This document shows, piece by piece, positions 34,700 to 44,573 of a DNA stretch of 64,000 nt. The stretch lies in the NCBI GenBank assembly GCA_009602725.1, contig WELB01000006.1:537683-601682 (forward strand), in the 5' to 3' direction. Numbering within the stretch: position 1 is the stretch's first letter; each line of letters begins with the position of its first letter. The position numbers were made by a program, and so were the translations under genes. Below the pieces are notes generated by a model that ran no database searches, was not told where the DNA came from, and saw only the letters and a list, made by a program, of their open reading frames with translations. This stretch comes from Spirogloea muscicola (lineage: Eukaryota > Streptophyta > Zygnematophyceae > Spirogloeales > Spirogloeaceae).

Positions 34700-36318
34700 A
34701 TGAAGCGACCGAAGAAAGTGCGCGGCGGCGGCGCCGGCGGCTCCGGCGGCGAGGGCCTGGACGTGCTCTACTACAACCAGCTGCTGGACATCCTGCGGCA
34801 CCAGCAGGAGGCCGGCATCGCCTACTATGGCGACATGGTGTACCAGTACAAGCCCGTGCCGCCGGAGGCCTACCCTGCGTCCTGGAAGGGGCACGCGACG
34901 GCTGCTGCTGCCGCTGCCCAAGCTTCCGGCAGGCAAGCACTGCCGAATGCAGGAGCAGCAGAGCGATTTACCGGAGAGTCAGCCTGGAGCCCCTTCTTGC
35001 ACAGCGCACAAGCTACCAAGTCTCTGTTATCGCGCCAAGAGCCAAGTTTGGCCGGCTTTTGTGGCGCACTCCTCCTGCTGCCTGGGCCATGGCACTTGGC
35101 ACTCTACCTTTTACGATTTATAGTTACAATTACAGTTACCCACCTTGCACACGAGCAGGACTTTTTCCAGCTCAGCCAAAAACTGACATCCATCCCCAGT
35201 TACTTGATGTGCCACCAGGACTCCTTCCACGCCTCAAACAGCCCCAGGCTTGGCTCCAGGTTTCAATTACAGGTACACAAGGAGCCACTGAACAGCTTTG
35301 GAAAGTCCCTGCTTGGACAATTCTTGCTATGAGATAGCATCAAGGAGGAGCGCTGGACAGTAGACTCATCAGATCAACTAGGTTCTGTAGATGTGAGACA
35401 GCCTTGATGTCTCTCGGTGCAGGTTAGGCAGCATGTCAGCGCCTCCATTACGAGGGAGCACCTTCGCTGGTGGAAGTGGTCTGCAGACAACCTTGGAGAA
35501 GCCCATGAAGAACAGGCACAGATTGCTTCTTCCTCCAGCTGGCACCGGCATCCCACCCTCTCCAGAAGAAGACACCGGATCGTTTCCAGCAGCAACTAAA
35601 GCTGGTGAGGCCAACAGTTACCTTGTGCAAGTGAAGGGCTTGGACGAGAGCTTGATCAGGGTCATATATGTGGATGTAGTGTGGATGTACTATATGAAGG
35701 TTGCAGCCGTATTTGCTGATCATCTGCGTGACTTCTCATCATAGTGACCAGTTCAGCTGCATTTCACAAGCTATGGTACAATTCGCCCTTGCAGCATTCC
35801 ATGCAGCATGTCGAAGTCCTGTGCCCAAATGTCCTTAATCCAGACCAGCCTGCATCTGCTGCAGCTAAGATGATATTCGAGGCCAGAGAGAAGTACAAGG
35901 GTACACCTGAGGAGGACCGTTGGAAAGCCAAACTGGCTGACGAATTGGAAGCAAAGAGCAAGGCAATGGAGGGGGAAGAGATGCGTGGACCTTTCAGTGA
36001 GGAGGAGGATACTTTGCTGCTCGTTGCCCGATATATTTACGGGAATCGGTGGTTCCACGTGGAGAAGTGCATACCCCGAAGGTAAAATGCTGGACACAAT
36101 GCATTTGTCCTATCCACTTGTTTGTGTTTCAAAGCCGTAGAGAGCACTGTTGATGTGAAGCTGTTGACGATCTCAGGGTGGCAGGCCAGAGCAACAAGCA
36201 CTGGCATGGCATACTCAAGGGAAGATACAAGAAGGAGCCTTGGTGCGAACGGGTTCTTGCACCCCCTCCAGAACTTGTTACTGCTGGACGGTACTCCATG
36301 ACAGAGAAGCCTTTCTAG
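34700..36318 (+). CDS. SANT/Myb-like single-repeat protein, family not recognised
   Basis: Four exons: 34700-34932, 35423-35604, 35757-36081 and 36177-36318, all in phase, giving 293 residues. Intron 1 uses a GC donor (AG/GCAAGC), chosen because only it restores frame to the next exon. The N-terminus starts MKRPKKVRGGGAGGSGGEG and leads to LDVLYYNQLLDILRHQQEA and YYGDMVYQYKPVPPEAYP, a helix-rich block I do not recognise. A charged helix (EAREKYKGTPEEDRWKAKLA) precedes a Myb/SANT-like fold: RGPFSEEEDTLLLVARYIYG, NRWFHVEKCIPRR, QSNKHWHGILKGRYKKEPW. The first Trp of the repeat is Phe. A nuclear, chromatin or DNA-binding role is likely from the fold alone. The open frame after 34932 continues 390 bases and could be an unspliced alternative. 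Confidence 0.75.
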
Positions 36319-37250
36319 TGGCAAGATGGCAGTGGCGAATTACAGGTGAATGAGGTAATCAGCATATAGAGTATTCCTCAGAGCATTGACTGTGCTAGGT
36401 CCTAGTCCTGCTCTGTATCAATACCCTTCTGTGTATAGCAGGTTATTCATTGATTCGCGCATGCATCAAAGCGTGTCACATTTGTAGCGCCTGTTAACGC
36501 ATTTCCCTTTGCCGCGTTTGATAGCTGCAAGGTTGTTATGTGCATGTACACCTTTACACCACTCAGCGTGTCATTGGCTAGCATCGGTAGGCAGAGTGCC
36601 TTGGACACTAGCGGAGTGGAGATGACACAGCCGAGGAGACAGATTTGCAGTTGCTTGCGCGGAGAGGTAAAGAGATAAGATGCCTCAATTAGATGAATTC
36701 ACCTATCTAACACAATTTGTTTGGCTATGTGCTGAACATACTATGGTGTTGCATACCCATATTGTTAATGCGGCGGTTTTGAAAAGCGGCTGAAGCCAGC
36801 CAAGTGCGTGAAACAGCGTGAAGGGCGTATAACTCACTGGAGCTCGAAGTCTAGGATGAACTATGTCAGTACAGCCTCATCAGCAGACGCCCTGGTTAGC
36901 AGAAAGAGGAGGCGAGTGCCATGCCAGTATCACTATGGTGGGCTTGCAGAGAGAGCAAGCATGCGGCTCCATGTGAAGAAGAAGCGGCTAATCCAAAGGG
37001 GGCAAGGTTTGTGTAAGCCAGCTTACAAATGAACGAAAATGTACGAGACAGAGAAGGCTCTCCCAAAGAAGGGAAGCACGAAGCTCTGCCCATTGGGGCG
37101 ATGGGTGTCAAAAAATCAGCTCTTCCAAAGTGGCGAGGCCAGCCCAAAATGGAGGGACAAAGCCCAAGGAGCCGGAGTGCGTGAACTGCACAGCCAAGAA
37201 GCGATAGTGACTGCGAAAGGCCATACATGTCCATGTTGGAGTAATCACTG
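36319..37250. other. Intergenic region without recognised genes
   Basis: No coding motif is seen. From about 36990 the sequence begins to show weak similarity to reverse-oriented LINE tails. Confidence 0.4.
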
Positions 37251-38160
37251 CCATGCCTTGTATGTTCTTTCCGGGCTGGCCTCTCGCATCCCTCCCCCCC
37301 TTCTGGAAGAGCTGCGTCCTTGTCCTTTTTTTTCATGCTGGCCTTTCACAGCCCTCGCCCCATTCAAAGAGCTGCTTCTTCTTCTTCTTCTTTAGAAGCA
37401 CTAGCACTCAGCACCAGCACTGGCTTCTGCCTGAATATAAATTGGCTTGGGTTGGACTCCCTTCGTTTTACGTGCACCAAGCGCCATCTTTCAATGTCGG
37501 AAGGTCGAGCTTCATTGCGAAGGAGCTCATTCGCTTTGTGCTTTGACACATTTGTGGCCCCTTCGAACTGTGTTCATTCTCTTTTTGGGCTGGCCAATCA
37601 CAGCCATCGGCCTCTACTGGAAGAGTCTTTCTTCTTCGAGGGATGAGCTTACTTTCTCGTCATGGGGAGTGAAGCCAAGCGATGGGCATGTCGGCAGCTC
37701 ATTTGTCATTATTGCGACGTCGTCTGTCAGCCTGTTTGCAGCGAGCTCAGGCTCATGCTTTGCACCAGAAAGCTGGTCGAGCTTTAGCTGGCATAATTAC
37801 TTGCCAGTTGCCGTCCGGTATTCGGGCAGCAGTTAGCGACCTCTATGTGCTGCCTCTCACAGCCACCAGTCAAATTGGAAGCGCTGTTCCCTGTGTGCTG
37901 ATTCGTGGTTACTGAGCGGGTCAGCTTAGCAGCAGGTGATGTTCATCTGTCAACGTGCTTGCATTTGTACTTGGCCACTTTTGGCCTCGATCACTCAACA
38001 GACACTCCATTTATTTGGAAGCTGAGCTTCCCTCTGCATAATGTTTTGTTTTGTAGTTAATCCTTTTCCGGCTCCTCTTTGGCTTTGGCCATTTGTCCAT
38101 TCTTTTTGGGCTGGCTTCTGTATGGGCGAGCACTTTCTTCGTTTCGAAGCCAAGCCCACC
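37251..38160 (+). mobile_element. Degenerate LINE C-terminal piece with tails
   Basis: Tail stem-loops lie at about 37273-37300, 37338-37360 and 37585-37605 (GGGCTGGCCAATCACAGCC). From 37682 the + strand encodes RRRLSACLQRAQAHALHQKA and GRAL, a decayed version of the LINE C-terminus. Another tail follows at 38030-38145 (GGGCTGGCTTCTGTATGGG). This is the oldest-looking copy in the window. Confidence 0.55.
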
Positions 38161-38199
38161 GTGCGACGAGTAAGGCACCAGCGGTGACGGCCAGCCAAA

Positions 38200-38203
38200 A
38201 TGG

Positions 38204-38253
<50 letters not shown>

Positions 38254-40232
38254 TCCNGCTCCGGTCAACGGCAGTCGCCTTGCTCGCAAACTCGTGGACG
38301 GCGACAGAGGACCAACGTTGACTAGCCCCGCCGCCGGCGGCGGCGGCGGCGTCGGCGGCGGCGGCGGCGGCGGCGGATACGACGGCAGCGGCGGAGGCTC
38401 CGGGGACGGTGAGCGTGGAGCCCGGCGTCGTGGTGGGCACGGGGCGAGTGGGTTCTGCGCTGCTGCACATGGGGCCCCCTGGCGGCGATGCCACGGTCGG
38501 CCGCGGGCAGGCCATCCCGGAGGCCTCCACGGGGCCCATCTTCGTGTGCACCCGCAACGACGCCCTGGACGCCGTCGTGGACGCCACACCGCCGCCGCGA
38601 CGGCCTGGTCAGCAGCCCTTCTCCCGTCCTTCACTCCACCTGACCAAATGACTGACTTGACTGGGGGGTAAGAGGTGCACGATCTCTCCTTAGCTTGCGG
38701 TGGCGGGTTCAAGTAGGTTCTACAACGGGCTCAGAACGTCTGCCTCTGTCAAAGTGATGTTGCAAGTAGGAAAGGACCTCCAGTTCACTCTTTGTTGAGG
38801 ATGAGCGGCCTCACATTGCGCAAGTGATTGTTTGCTCTTTGCAATGCAATGAGAGGTAGATGTCTCCGCAGCTTAATAATGACGGAGGGTGATGTAGTAA
38901 TATTTCTCTGTAATTTCTTGTGAAGAACCTTGCACCTCCTCACCTACGATGGCCTTTACCACCTGATTTGGCTTCACTTATTGGCAGGACCCAATATGGT
39001 AGCTGACTTGGAATCACCCCTTCCCGTTAGACCTTGTCTTTCTGCAGAATGGCATGTTGGAGCCATGGCTTGAGAGCAAGGGACTGCAGGACAACACACA
39101 GGTCCTGGTGTACTTTGCCATAGCGAAGCTAGGGCAGGACCCCGTGGATGGTATCACTGATGTCAATCCTGAGGGCCTCACGGTTGCCACTGGCAAATGG
39201 GCTCCAGCCGTCGCTGCGCGCCTCCAGTCTGCTGGCCTCACTTGCAAGGTCGATCTCTCTTGCCTGGTCAGAGATGGTCATATGGCCAGCACATAGCTCC
39301 CGGCAGTTGCTTCAACAAAGTTGGTTGGGCTGTCAAACCCTGCTGTCATGACAGAGCCTATTGTGCTCAGCTGAAATCATTTTGCTCTGGATTATTAACT
39401 TGGTCCAGGTCCTGAAGGTTGAGGATTTCCAGCAGCCGATGCTCGAGAAGCTTATCTGGATCTGTGCATTCATGCTTGTTGGAGCCCGTCATCCAGGGGC
39501 CACAGTAGGTGTCGTGGAGAAGGACCACAAGGACGAGGTGTGTATCTTCAACGAGTCAAGCTTGCTCACATTAACAACAGAAGAGAGAGCATGTCTTCAC
39601 GGTAGCTCTGAAGAGGACGAGAGGTAGAGAACAAGTGTTGGGTGAAGATCTTCCAAGATATCCAATTTGTATCCTCAGCAACTTGAACGCTGAACTTGTT
39701 TGTTGAGTACACATAGTAGTTGTGGCATATGTATTGACAGGGGGCAGCCTTGCTGCTGATTGCCTGATTCGCCTGAGCCTACTGCCTGTGTTGTGGTCAT
39801 GGCATGGCAGATTGTTCCCTTGATCAAAGAGCTGAGCAGGGCAGCCGCCGATGCCAAGGGAATCACATTCACGGGTGGTGTGGAAGATCGACTCATGGCT
39901 TATGCTCGCAGTGTAGCTCACTTTCCAACTGCAGTCAAGGAGGTAAAGCTTCTTACTGGTCATGCAGCGATGTGTTGATCATTGCCTTCCGCATAAGCAA
40001 CTGTTTGGTATGCTTCAGCTGCATTTCATGTTGGCAATGCTGCGGTTGAGCTGAAAAGATCAGTACACATGTTTACTAAGCTGGCACCGCATGATTGGGT
40101 GATGTCATCTGGCAGTTTGAGTGGCGGAATGGTTGGTTTTACAACCTCTCTGAGGCTGCACTTGCTGCTGGCAAGGAAGACCCCTGCCCACTGCATACTT
40201 CATGGCTCAAGGAACTGGGGATAGTAAAGTAA
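38200..40232 (+). CDS. Ketopantoate-reductase-like Rossmann protein, probably plastid
   Basis: Readable exons: up to 38607, 39031-39248, 39409-39537, 39811-39942 and 40116-40232, all in phase. The Rossmann start is GVVVGTGRVGSALLHMG, then GPIFVCTRNDALDAVVDATP, LVFLQNGMLEPWL, VYFAIAKLGQDPVDGITDVN and PEGLTVATGKWAPAVAARL. Later segments are MLEKLIWICAFMLVGARHPG, RLMAYARSVAHFPTAVKEFE and WRNGWFY. This is the ApbA/PanE-type fold in a form I associate with plant and cyanobacterial proteins of unknown substrate. The 5' end is uncertain. An ATG at 38200 opens a poly-Ala frame through a (GCC)n run with an N at 38257, and frame continuity into the Rossmann start is lost there. It probably encodes a transit peptide whose run length is misassembled. 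Confidence 0.8.
38204..38263. repeat. (GCC)n run with an N
   Basis: About 17 GCC units sit at the presumed 5' end of the Rossmann gene, with an undetermined base at 38257. Length is unreliable. A second GGC-rich run follows at 38329-38376. Confidence 0.85.
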
Positions 40233-40661
40233 GCGCTTGCTGCAAGAATCCGGCATAATTGCCAATGTGCCTCACACACTTGTGTGCAACACTGCTTGCA
40301 ATACGCAGCACTAGTAGTTGCTGTACGGGCTACTTCTTGATCAGACAATTTGCAGACGTGCATATCTTGACCTGCCACTGATGTATCCAAGCCACATGAC
40401 GACATGATAACACTTAGAGAGCAGTAATTAATAAACTACTGTCCTTGAACATGCACAAACATGCTCCAGGACTGGATCCGAAATATCGCCCAGGAATCTG
40501 CCTGCTTGTTTCCTTAAATCACTTCAACAGTGTGCTGATACACAGCTGACCAGCTTTGATGACAATTCTGCATGATGTTGCCGGCATGAGCTCCTGGAGC
40601 AGCCGCTTCGGGCAGGATATTCTAGTGCATAGTCATTAGGACCAAAGCGCGTAGTCAGTCT
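40233..40661. other. Convergent 3' intergenic region
   Basis: 429 bp between the stops of the Rossmann gene and QCR8. Nothing recognised. Confidence 0.5.
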
Positions 40662-41311
40662 TCAAGATCGCTCGTGAAGCTTCTCCTGCTCCCGGTAGTA
40701 GTTAGCAAACCTGAGGAAAAAGATGCCAAGCATCAGCTGTCCTGGCTCATTATTCCTTGGCAATAGGCCTTCTCTTTTACATGACTACTACAGCAAAGAC
40801 CGGCATTGATTGGCTCCGTGTCAAGGAATTGCCAGGCACCATGGCAGAGAGCCTAGGTATTTCCGCACCGCGCCGCAGGACTGTCGATGAGGACATCACA
40901 ACCGCTCCACAAGATGCAGATATACAGAAAAGCCCCGTATAGCAAACCACAGCACAGAAGTGTTGCTGCATCAAAGTACTCTACCCTTCATCCAGGCAAG
41001 AGCCAAAATCGTTGCCTGGCGCTGCCAGTGTCTACGAGCTACTTTTGGTTGCCAGCATGTCAGACCCCGCCTCCGCTGGGGGCCCAGCCAGTGAGCCCCC
41101 AGCTGGCGAGGCAAAGGAGCAGGCGGGGCGGCGGAGCTCACCACACGGTGCCGACGACGGGGACGGCGCAGAAGCACCAGCTGACGAAGTTGTTCTTGAG
41201 CTTCTTGGTCACGTCGTGGCTCAGGTCGCTGTACAGCCCCGTCAGAATCTTCTGCTCGAACGGCGACAGCGTGTACATCACGTGCTTCACGCGCACCGGC
41301 AGCTTACCCAT
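40662..41311 (-). CDS. QCR8: Cytochrome b-c1 complex subunit 8 (ubiquinone-binding QP-C family)
   Basis: Two minus-strand exons, 41311-41142 and 40710-40662, join in phase to 72 residues, the same length as plant QCR8. The sequence starts MGKLPVRVKHVMYTLSPFEQ, continues KILTGLYSDL and NNFVSWCFCAVPVVGTVW (the single membrane helix), and ends FANYYREQEKLHERS. This small subunit of mitochondrial complex III sits in the inner membrane next to cytochrome b. Start choice is firm because MGKLPV is conserved. The intron is about 430 bp. Confidence 0.95.
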
Positions 41312-42161
41312 CGCGACGGCGGCCTCTATACTGCGGCGACTGCGGCAGCAGAGGCGGCCGCGGCGGCGGTGGCGGCGGCGCGGGGGGCCGGCGGCGNGGC
41401 GGCGGCGGTGGCGGCGACGGCGGCGGGGCCGACGGGTCGTGCTGCGACGGCCGCTTCATTAGTCGCAGGCCTGGAGACGAGCGGATTGTCTTGGGTGGCC
41501 GGAGTGGCCGTGTGCTAAAGAATCTGGCTAGGATGCAGATCAGGAGGGAGGCTCTGGCGCGTATTTGTGGTTGCTGTCCCGTTGGAGGGGAGCTGCAAAG
41601 CGGCCACACAATAATCTCTATCATTCTGGTATCTGAGCAGTGTGACCAATCTGCGCCGTCGTCCTCTGTTCTCGAGCGTGAGCGATTGAGCACCCCCGTG
41701 AGGACGACTCCCGAAGCAGCCTTCAGTGTATCACATCCAAGCCCTCCTCATACCCACTTGCACTCGTTGTCATCGTCGTCCTCGCTGGGCAGCGAGGACG
41801 ACGATGACCCACCATTATTGCTATCAGTGTCACATAATCTGCCCTCGCCTGCAGGCTCTCTGCAAGGCAAGGCACAAAAGCACACAGGAACCATGCGCTG
41901 ATCTGGTTTCAAATGGGAAGAAACCTTCGTCAAGGGTCACAGCCTGCTTCATCTTGGCCATGGCCCAAGCCTGACGACTTCAACAAGGCTGCCCAGCGAG
42001 GTCATTCACACCACTCGTAGCAATAAACTAGACTGCTCCCGCTGGCCTACTTGACCGACTAAATTTCTTTCCAAGACGGAGTTTGGAGGCATTGCTTGCA
42101 AATCTGCCTAAGCTGTATTCCACCCAGCTTCTACATTGTCACCAAATTCTACAGTACATTG
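41312..42161. other. QCR8 5' flank and LWD 3' flank
   Basis: GC-trinucleotide-rich up to about 41460, with an N at 41397. A perfect hairpin lies at 41769-41808. A plus-strand open frame (41491-41901) crosses the hairpin but has no recognisable domain and is probably not a gene. Confidence 0.5.
41769..41808. repeat. Perfect 19-bp palindrome with 2-base loop
   Basis: GTCATCGTCGTCCTCGCTG (41769-41787), loop GG, and the exact reverse complement at 41790-41808. It lies between QCR8 and LWD, both on the minus strand. Nothing around it suggests a mobile element. Confidence 0.95.
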
Positions 42162-44573
42162 TCAGACCCGTAATATCTGGAGCTTGGTAGAGAAGGCAAT
42201 TGCAACCCAGTCGGGCTGAGTTGAGGACCATTGCAGCTGATTTATCTCGGCGCCAGCTGTGTATGCCAGGATGGGGTCTAGCCCTCCATCCACAGGCTGG
42301 CTGAGCGTTGAAAGGTCCCATATCAAGGCCTGTGCGTCATCCCCTGCGGTGCAGATGTGGCAGGAGCTGTGGGGCGCCCAAGCGACAGCATTCACGCACG
42401 CCTGATGCCGCTGTATAGAACCCAGAGCAGCTGCTTCAGAACAGACGTCTTTGGTGCTAAGCTACATACATATGCACGCTACTATGACAAGCTAATTAGC
42501 AATGAATCTGCATCATTTAGATGTCAATAACCAGGTGAGTACCACGTGCTGATACTGATCACAATCACCAGGTTAGACCGCAGGCCAAGCCTGACTTTCT
42601 TAGGATCACCACTTCGTCATGACAGTGCAGCTACATCTTAGCTGAAATATGAGGGGCAATATCAAGCCAATACTTGCCTGTAGCTCTGCGATTGGCAGAG
42701 TGGGAAATCGTATGTCAAGCACAACCACCTTGGAGCTATCCATAAGGATGGTGGCCATATACCGAGGATCCTGCTTGTTGGAGCAGTTTGTCAGAGCAAT
42801 GCACTTTGACATAGTACCACAAATTACATCATGTCCCTTCCTCGTGATACTTTTGTGATATACACATGTCCTGTCACAACAGGGTTGTAGCAGCTGCAAG
42901 CTTGGCAACTCAAACAGCATGGTCAAGTGCGATGCCGAAAATCACAGAAGAGGGATCTGACCTGCTTGTTCCACCCTAATCGCAGCAGCGGCGTCTCTGG
43001 CTGAGGACTTTCATATATGATGGTAGAGTGCTCCTTGTCACGGAGGTCAAAAACCCTGACAGAGCCATCTGCAGATACTGAAGCGAAGACGCCCACGCCT
43101 CCCCAAGCGATATCGTACACCTGCCATCAAAAGATCAAGCTCATCTAAGGTGTTAGCTAGTACAGCAACGGGTGATTGAGCATGACTGAGTAGGAAGGTC
43201 AGCTGCTCTCACAGAGCTATGGCTGGTACTCAAGCCCCAACATATGACCAGCCATCAGATGAGATGAGATGTGAGGTGAAAGTGCTAAGCTCATGGAAAC
43301 ATACCTCTTTGTCATGCGCAATGAGCTGTGTGTCCACAACTTCCTTCTCTATGTCCCAGATTGTGCAAGTTGTATCAATTGACGAGGTTCCCAATCGCCT
43401 AGGCTCAGAGTCATTCCAGTCGAATGACGTCAATGGAGCACAGAACTCGCTATGCTTGTTGTTGTTTAAAGTGCTCTGTGGATAGCATGAGTGCAAGTGC
43501 AGATGATCAGAAACAGCTATGCACCTGACCTAGACATCAATAGCAACTCACATTCTGAGATCTCCTTGCTTTGCTTGTCAACCACCGACTGACTGCTACA
43601 TATCTGTGCTGGATGTGACCATGTTCAGTCCCTTGGTCAGGGACCTCAAAAAGCTGGGAGACAAATCTCTCCCGATTTTGAGACAAGATGTCATGAGTAA
43701 TGGACTACTTGTGAGTAGCTAGGTTGCATTTCGGATTGAGTGGCAGTTCTTCATGAGTGGCAGTGCTTCAGGTTTTTGGTTGAGAAGAGATTGGTGAACA
43801 AGCATCTCCCACCTTCAATTCTACACCGTCATCCTTAACATGCCAAATGCGGAGGTAGTCACCTGTAGTGGCAATGAGGTCCGGTTTCTGCACACAACAA
43901 CGCTGCAGTAGTCAGCCTCCACTCCAGCTGCTAAATGAGAAGGGCATCACATAGGGCTGAACCCAGGCCTGCGAAAGGTACAAGCAAAACAAACCTGGCA
44001 CTCCTTGTCAGGTATGAACATAATCTTGGTGGCTGGATAAGGGTGATTGAATGTCATATTCGGAACAGCCTTGAACTGGCCAGTTTCATCGTCGAGCTGC
44101 ACAATCTCCACCTTGTTCGCATGCTCTTCTGCGCAGAGCAAATACTTCATCACAATTTATGCGTCTGCTAAAGCAGATACTAACACATTCAGCTGGATGC
44201 ATCCTTGTCAAAATACACAAGGACAACTCAGCAGTGCACAGGGGGTGTAAGACCCAACCCCTACATTGTATGATGGGCAGAGGAGAAGCAGCCCCTCAAA
44301 GTACCCCTGCATGACATTATTCCAAAGCAGCAGCATTCGTGCACAAGTTGCGGCTGCTTGTGAGCGCACGTATTTGAGGATGACCAGCTGACGGAGCTTG
44401 TCCCTCGTATGCACCAGCAGGGGGGTGGGTAGCCAGGTACCAATGAAGCTGCCGATGGCGAGGCGGAAGTTCTTGTCGCGGCGGACGCTCCAGTTCATGC
44501 CGTAGATGAGCCAGGGCGCCTCGTACGTGTAGATCTCTGCGCGCTTCGGCGGCTCCTGCGCGTACAGGTCCAT
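42162..44573 (-). CDS. LWD: WD40 protein of the LWD1/TTG1/AN11 family
   Basis: Seven minus-strand exons: 44573-44441, 44128-43995, 43887-43813, 43475-43305, 43120-42962, 42770-42678 and 42410-42162. All are in phase, giving 337 residues, as in plant LWD1 and TTG1. Landmarks are [115 protein letters not shown] and [20 protein letters not shown]. It ends [10 protein letters not shown] exactly as the plant proteins do. LWD1/2 act in the plant circadian clock and TTG1 in MYB-bHLH complexes; the algal ancestor is closer to LWD. The intron after exon 6 has a GC donor (CAG/GCAAGT). The minus frame is open upstream of 44573, but the chosen Met sits just before the conserved region. Confidence 0.95.

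Noticed and set aside
34933-35332. Extension of the SANT gene's first exon with hydrophobic segments
   Set aside because: The GC donor at 34933 joins the next exon exactly in phase and leads to the Myb-like domain. The extension has no recognisable feature.
38701-38735. GGGTTCAAGTAGG resembling a tRNA B box
   Set aside because: It departs from the GGTTCRANTCC consensus and no A box or cloverleaf could be formed upstream.
41491-41901. Plus-strand frame with Ser and Asp runs across the hairpin
   Set aside because: The SSSSS and EDDDD runs are simply the two arms of the palindrome; there is no other coding evidence.
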